A stretch of DNA of 54,762 nt, from contig SUXD01000015.1 of assembly GCA_015061145.1 (NCBI GenBank), forward strand, positions 1-54,762, given 5' to 3'. Below the pieces are notes generated by a model. That model did no database searches and was not told the origin of the DNA. It saw only the letters and a list, made by a program, of their open reading frames with translations. Below are positions 52,228 through 54,762 of this stretch, one piece after another (within the stretch, counting starts at the first letter, position 1; each line of letters opens with the position of its first letter). This DNA is from Bacteroidales bacterium (GTDB taxonomy: Bacteria; Bacteroidota; Bacteroidia; Bacteroidales; Paludibacteraceae). The position numbers and the translations under genes were made by a program.

Positions 52228-52916
52228 CCCCTTGTTTGTCGTAGCGTCCTCGCTACGTCGCGCATAAAACAAGAAGAAATATCAATCGGCACGGCAATGG
52301 CTGTGCCGATTGATATTAAACGAGAAAGAGACGGATTCTTTTGGCGCAGAGCGTAATCTTCACTACATTTGCGGAGCGAACGGCTTAGCGGCCATTTATG
52401 TAACAACCGCAGACAAGGACACCATGTATTACGCCTATACCGATTACCAGCATAATTTATTGGCACTCACCGATGCCGCAGGCAAGCCGTATGAGCGTTA
52501 TAGCTACGACCCGTGGGGCAACCGCCGCAGCGCGACGGACTGGACGCAGAGCGACACGCTCACGCATCATATCATTAACCGCGGCTACACCATGCATGAA
52601 CACCTTGATGAATTCGGTCTCATCAACATGAACGGCCGTATGTACGACCCGAAATTGGCATGTTTCTTGAGCCCCGACCCGGTGATAAGCGATGCCGGCA
52701 ATTGGCTTGATTACAACCGCTACTCCTACGCATGGGGCAACCCGCTGAAGTACTGCGACCCTACGGGAATGGAGGAGGCGACGGATATGGAACGCACCTC
52801 TAAAGCGTACAGGGATTTGATGATAAGATTAAATCTGGCATATAACTCTACGGGTGAAGGAGAGAAAAAAACTTTTACCTATACTGAAGAGTACGGTTTC
52901 GTCGATCAGAACGGTA
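52228..52916 (+). repeat. Tandem duplication: 52228-52916 repeated at 54074-54762
   Basis: The segment repeats at a fixed offset of 1846 bases with scattered substitutions and no net gap from the hairpin module, through the core, into the tip (through V-D-Q-N-G), right up to the window edge. The duplicated unit therefore includes at least the hairpin module, core and start of the tip, and may include an immunity gene beyond the edge. Confidence 0.75.
52240..52317. repeat. Hairpin module between RHS tip units, copy A
   Basis: Hairpin one is CGTAGCG/CGCTACG around TCCT (52240-52257). Hairpin two has 15-base perfect arms (AATATCAATCGGCAC at 52278-52292 with its complement at 52303-52317). The same module recurs near 54086-54163. 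It lies between the immunity gene and the next headless cassette; hairpin two probably terminates transcription. Confidence 0.65.
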
Positions 52917-53404
52917 AAACACTTTGCGGTATTTCGACTGACGACTTGAAGAAGTTAGACGATGCAATTGCAAACACCAGTTACGATACAGGTACAAACA
53001 CGACACCGAACACAAGCGACAAGAAAGTGACCCAGCCAGGCGGTGCGCCAATAGGCGTGGACGGCTCAAGGGGAGACGGCTCCGGTGTGCATGCCGAGCA
53101 CGAGGAAGAGATGATAGACTGGGATGGCACGGGTTCTCAAGGCGGCATCAGAGGTTTCATGCAATTGGTTCAGAAATTCTTCTCTCCTTCGCCGAAAGTG
53201 GAGGTTACTCCAAAACCTGTGGAAGAAAAGGAGCATGTGATAGTGAAAGATTATCCTACAACCAATGGTTCTGATTTTCCTGATAATGGGACAAAAGCAG
53301 GTGATACGACAAAGATAACCACAGTAAAAACAACTTTTTATCCTAATGGTACTTGGAAATGTGATACACTTAATATTGACAATACTTATAGACCTAAAAA
53401 ATGA
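52310..53404 (+). CDS. Headless RHS tip cassette 1 (core end plus alternative C-terminal tip)
   Basis: This is an open frame of 364 codons with only a TTG (52310) as possible start, inside hairpin two, and no signal peptide. Residues about 5-155 repeat the RHS core of the full-length protein (N-L-H-Y-I-C-G-A-N-G to Y-C-D-P-T-G-M) almost exactly. After D-P-T-G-M the sequence is unrelated to the main tip: M-E-R-T-S-K-A-Y-R-D-L, a Thr/Gly-rich linker, then K-V-E-V-T-P-K-P-V-E-E-K-E and a final R-P-K-K. I recognise no toxin fold. It is probably silent until recombined into the main gene. Confidence 0.7.
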   Translation: MILNEKETDSFGAERNLHYICGANGLAAIYVTTADKDTMYYAYTDYQHNLLALTDAAGKPYERYSYDPWGNRRSATDWTQSDTLTHHIINRGYTMHEHLDEFGLINMNGRMYDPKLACFLSPDPVISDAGNWLDYNRYSYAWGNPLKYCDPTGMEEATDMERTSKAYRDLMIRLNLAYNSTGEGEKKTFTYTEEYGFVDQNGKTLCGISTDDLKKLDDAIANTSYDTGTNTTPNTSDKKVTQPGGAPIGVDGSRGDGSGVHAEHEEEMIDWDGTGSQGGIRGFMQLVQKFFSPSPKVEVTPKPVEEKEHVIVKDYPTTNGSDFPDNGTKAGDTTKITTVKTTFYPNGTWKCDTLNIDNTYRPKK

Positions 53405-54060
53405 AGGAGATGAAAAAAACAACATATATTATTATACTTGTCATTTCTTTATTCAGTTGTAAAAAAACAGAGAAATCATATTACAAAACGGGAGAATTGC
53501 TAAGTGAAACCACTTTTATTACTAAAGATTCATACAATATAAAAATTTATTATAAAAATGGCAATTTAAAAACAACAGGGAAAGTGTATAATGATAGTTT
53601 ATGTACAGGTGTATGGAATGATTATTATGAAGATGGGGAGTTAAGATGTCAATATGTAATGGAAGATGGCATAGCAACAGTTTCGTATGAGAATGACACA
53701 TTCCCTGATTTGTCAAAACGAGATGCGTATATCCGATTTAGTGATAATGCAGAAAAACATAAAAACGATGAGTGGAGATATTTAAAGGGTGATGTGGGCA
53801 GAATCCCTTTTCGTACATATGTAGAAGGAGTGTACAATTTGCATGATTCTTTTTATATAGTAGATTGCATATCTCGCTCAGGTACAGCCAGCGTGGAAAA
53901 AATTGAAACAGAAGACCGTAAAAATTCCTATCCGTATGATTTGGTAATAGGTGAAACTCCTGATACAATTTTAATTCGATATTTGTTTTGTAACGAAGAA
54001 GGGCTGATTATCCGCGGAGTAACACCCATGACAAATTTTACGGTTATAGTAGAAGAATAA
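53401..54060 (+). CDS. YwqK-like lipoprotein, likely immunity for cassette 1
   Basis: This 219-residue product starts with the ATG overlapping the cassette stop (ATGA) and has a lipobox I-S-L-F-S-C near residue 20. MORN_2/YwqK-type repeats follow (Y-Y-K-T-G-E-L-L-S-E-T-T-F, Y-Y-K-N-G-N-L-K-T-T-G-K, Y-Y-E-D-G-E-L-R-C-Q-Y) between residues 25 and 95. A C-terminal region of unknown type extends to residue 219. YwqK-family proteins are known antitoxin/immunity partners of polymorphic toxins. Overlap with the cassette supports pairing with its tip. An ATG at 53410 is an alternative start. Confidence 0.72.
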   Translation: MKEMKKTTYIIILVISLFSCKKTEKSYYKTGELLSETTFITKDSYNIKIYYKNGNLKTTGKVYNDSLCTGVWNDYYEDGELRCQYVMEDGIATVSYENDTFPDLSKRDAYIRFSDNAEKHKNDEWRYLKGDVGRIPFRTYVEGVYNLHDSFYIVDCISRSGTASVEKIETEDRKNSYPYDLVIGETPDTILIRYLFCNEEGLIIRGVTPMTNFTVIVEE

Positions 54061-54085
54061 AAACAAATCCCTCCCCCTTGTTCGG

Positions 54086-54163
54086 CGTAGCGTCCTTGCT
54101 ACGTCGCGCATAAAACAAGAAGAAATATCAATCGGCACGGCAATGGCTGTGCCGATTGTTTTT
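54086..54163. repeat. Hairpin module between RHS tip units, copy B
   Basis: This matches copy A at a constant offset of 1846 bases. Hairpin two here has 10-base arms (CAATCGGCAC at 54129-54138 with its complement at 54149-54158) followed directly by TTTTT, the form of an intrinsic terminator for the YwqK-like gene. Confidence 0.65.
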
Positions 54164-54762
54164 AAACGAGAAAGAAACGGATTCTTTTGGCGCAGAGCGT
54201 AATCTTCACTACATTTGCGGAGCGAACGGATTATCCGCCATACACATGCGAACCGAGAACCAAGACACGACATTCTACGCTTTCTGCGACTATCAGCAGA
54301 ACCTGCTGGCGCTCACCGACGTGAGCGGCAAGCCGTATGAGCGTTACAGCTACGACCCGTGGGGCAACCGCCGCAGCGCGACGGACTGGACGCAGCGCGA
54401 CACGCTCACGCATCATATCATTAACCGCGGCTACACCCTGCATGAACATCTTGACGAGTTTGGCTTGATAAACATGAACGGAAGGGTTTACGACCCGAAA
54501 CTGGCATGTTTCTTGAGCCCCGACCCGGTGATAAGCGATGCCGGCAATTGGCTTGATTACAACCGCTACTCCTACGCATGGGGCAACCCGCTGAAGTATT
54601 GCGACCCTACAGGAATGGAAGAGGCGACGGATAAGGAACGCACCTCTAAAGCGTATAGGGATTTGATGATAAGATTAAATCTGGCATATAACTCTACGGG
54701 TGAAGGAGAGAAAAAAACTTTTACCTATACTGAAGAGTACGGTTTCGTCGATCAGAACGGTA
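54156..54762 (+). CDS. Headless RHS tip cassette 2 (cut by window end)
   Basis: The frame reads N-E-K-E-T-D-S-F-G-A-E-R-N-L from 54165, then the RHS core to Y-C-D-P-T-G-M and the same tip start as cassette 1 (E-E-A-T-D-K-E-R-T-S-K-A-Y), continuing past the edge. A TTG at 54156 is the only upstream start candidate. Residues encoded by about 54228-54325 differ clearly from the other two cores (S-A-I-H-M-R-T-E-N-Q-D-T-T-F), flanked by near-identity, which suggests patchwork exchange. Confidence 0.7.
   Translation, partial: MFLNEKETDSFGAERNLHYICGANGLSAIHMRTENQDTTFYAFCDYQQNLLALTDVSGKPYERYSYDPWGNRRSATDWTQRDTLTHHIINRGYTLHEHLDEFGLINMNGRVYDPKLACFLSPDPVISDAGNWLDYNRYSYAWGNPLKYCDPTGMEEATDKERTSKAYRDLMIRLNLAYNSTGEGEKKTFTYTEEYGFVDQNG

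Noticed and set aside
1-54762. tRNA, rRNA or riboswitch genes
   Set aside because: I read the intergenic regions by eye and saw no cloverleaf, rRNA or known riboswitch core; a covariance search could still find a small RNA.

Overview
The window is a stretch of chromosome from a member of the Bacteroidales (phylum Bacteroidota). Three things point there: promoters of the TTTG-N19-TAnnTTTG type rather than the sigma-70 type; at least four secreted proteins that end in type IX secretion system (T9SS) C-terminal sorting domains; and typical Bacteroidota families (imelysin and DUF1111 lipoproteins, a CarboxypepD_reg/TonB plug protein, split ThrE, fused ResB-ResC, CotH and lamin-tail proteins). Genus cannot be assigned from the sequence alone.

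Layout. Positions 1-8.6 kb hold plus-strand housekeeping genes: the end of frr, rsgA, a histidine kinase, yceD-rpmF, a mannose-1-phosphate guanylyltransferase, a small membrane protein overlapping mutL, a YvlD-like membrane protein and gltX. Positions 8.7-14.2 kb run on the minus strand: a T9SS adhesin-like protein (apparently frameshifted), a barrel-less TonB plug protein, pgeF and a short dxs. A large secreted GH71/99-like protein follows (14.3-17.5 kb).

Positions 17.5-21.7 kb are an accessory patch: a RAYT-type transposase with a palindrome pair inside its own reading frame, an AAA/DUF4143 ATPase bracketed by near-identical inverted palindromes, and the remains of a restriction-modification-like locus beside a large inverted-repeat structure. 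After a small basic ORF overlapping a tyrosine recombinase gene (xerD-like), positions 22.9-32.3 kb form one minus-strand operon: porin, imelysin, DUF1111 di-haem protein, second porin, haem lipoprotein, RidA-like protein and CcsBA. It looks like an iron/haem redox system with its own cytochrome c maturation protein. A hemerythrin-LuxR regulator is divergent from it, and the intergenic region carries clustered TACC/GGTA half-sites.

Positions 33.5-43.7 kb carry a two-gene ThrE exporter, a CotH-family T9SS protein, a lipoprotein, cysS and a frameshifted ileS. Positions 43.8-54.8 kb are the most striking part, an RHS/YD-repeat polymorphic-toxin locus. A LytTR regulator is divergent from a lamin-tail/T9SS protein, followed by a 2103-residue SpvB/FG-GAP/YD-repeat protein with a hydrophobic, pore-former-like tip. 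A membrane protein that may be its immunity partner comes next, then two headless RHS tip cassettes separated by a repeated hairpin module. The first cassette has a YwqK-like lipoprotein as likely immunity gene, and the second runs off the window. Three apparent frameshifts (adhesin, GIY-YIG protein, ileS) are each repaired by adding one base to an A/T run, which suggests homopolymer undercalling. No rRNA, tRNA or CRISPR array was seen.
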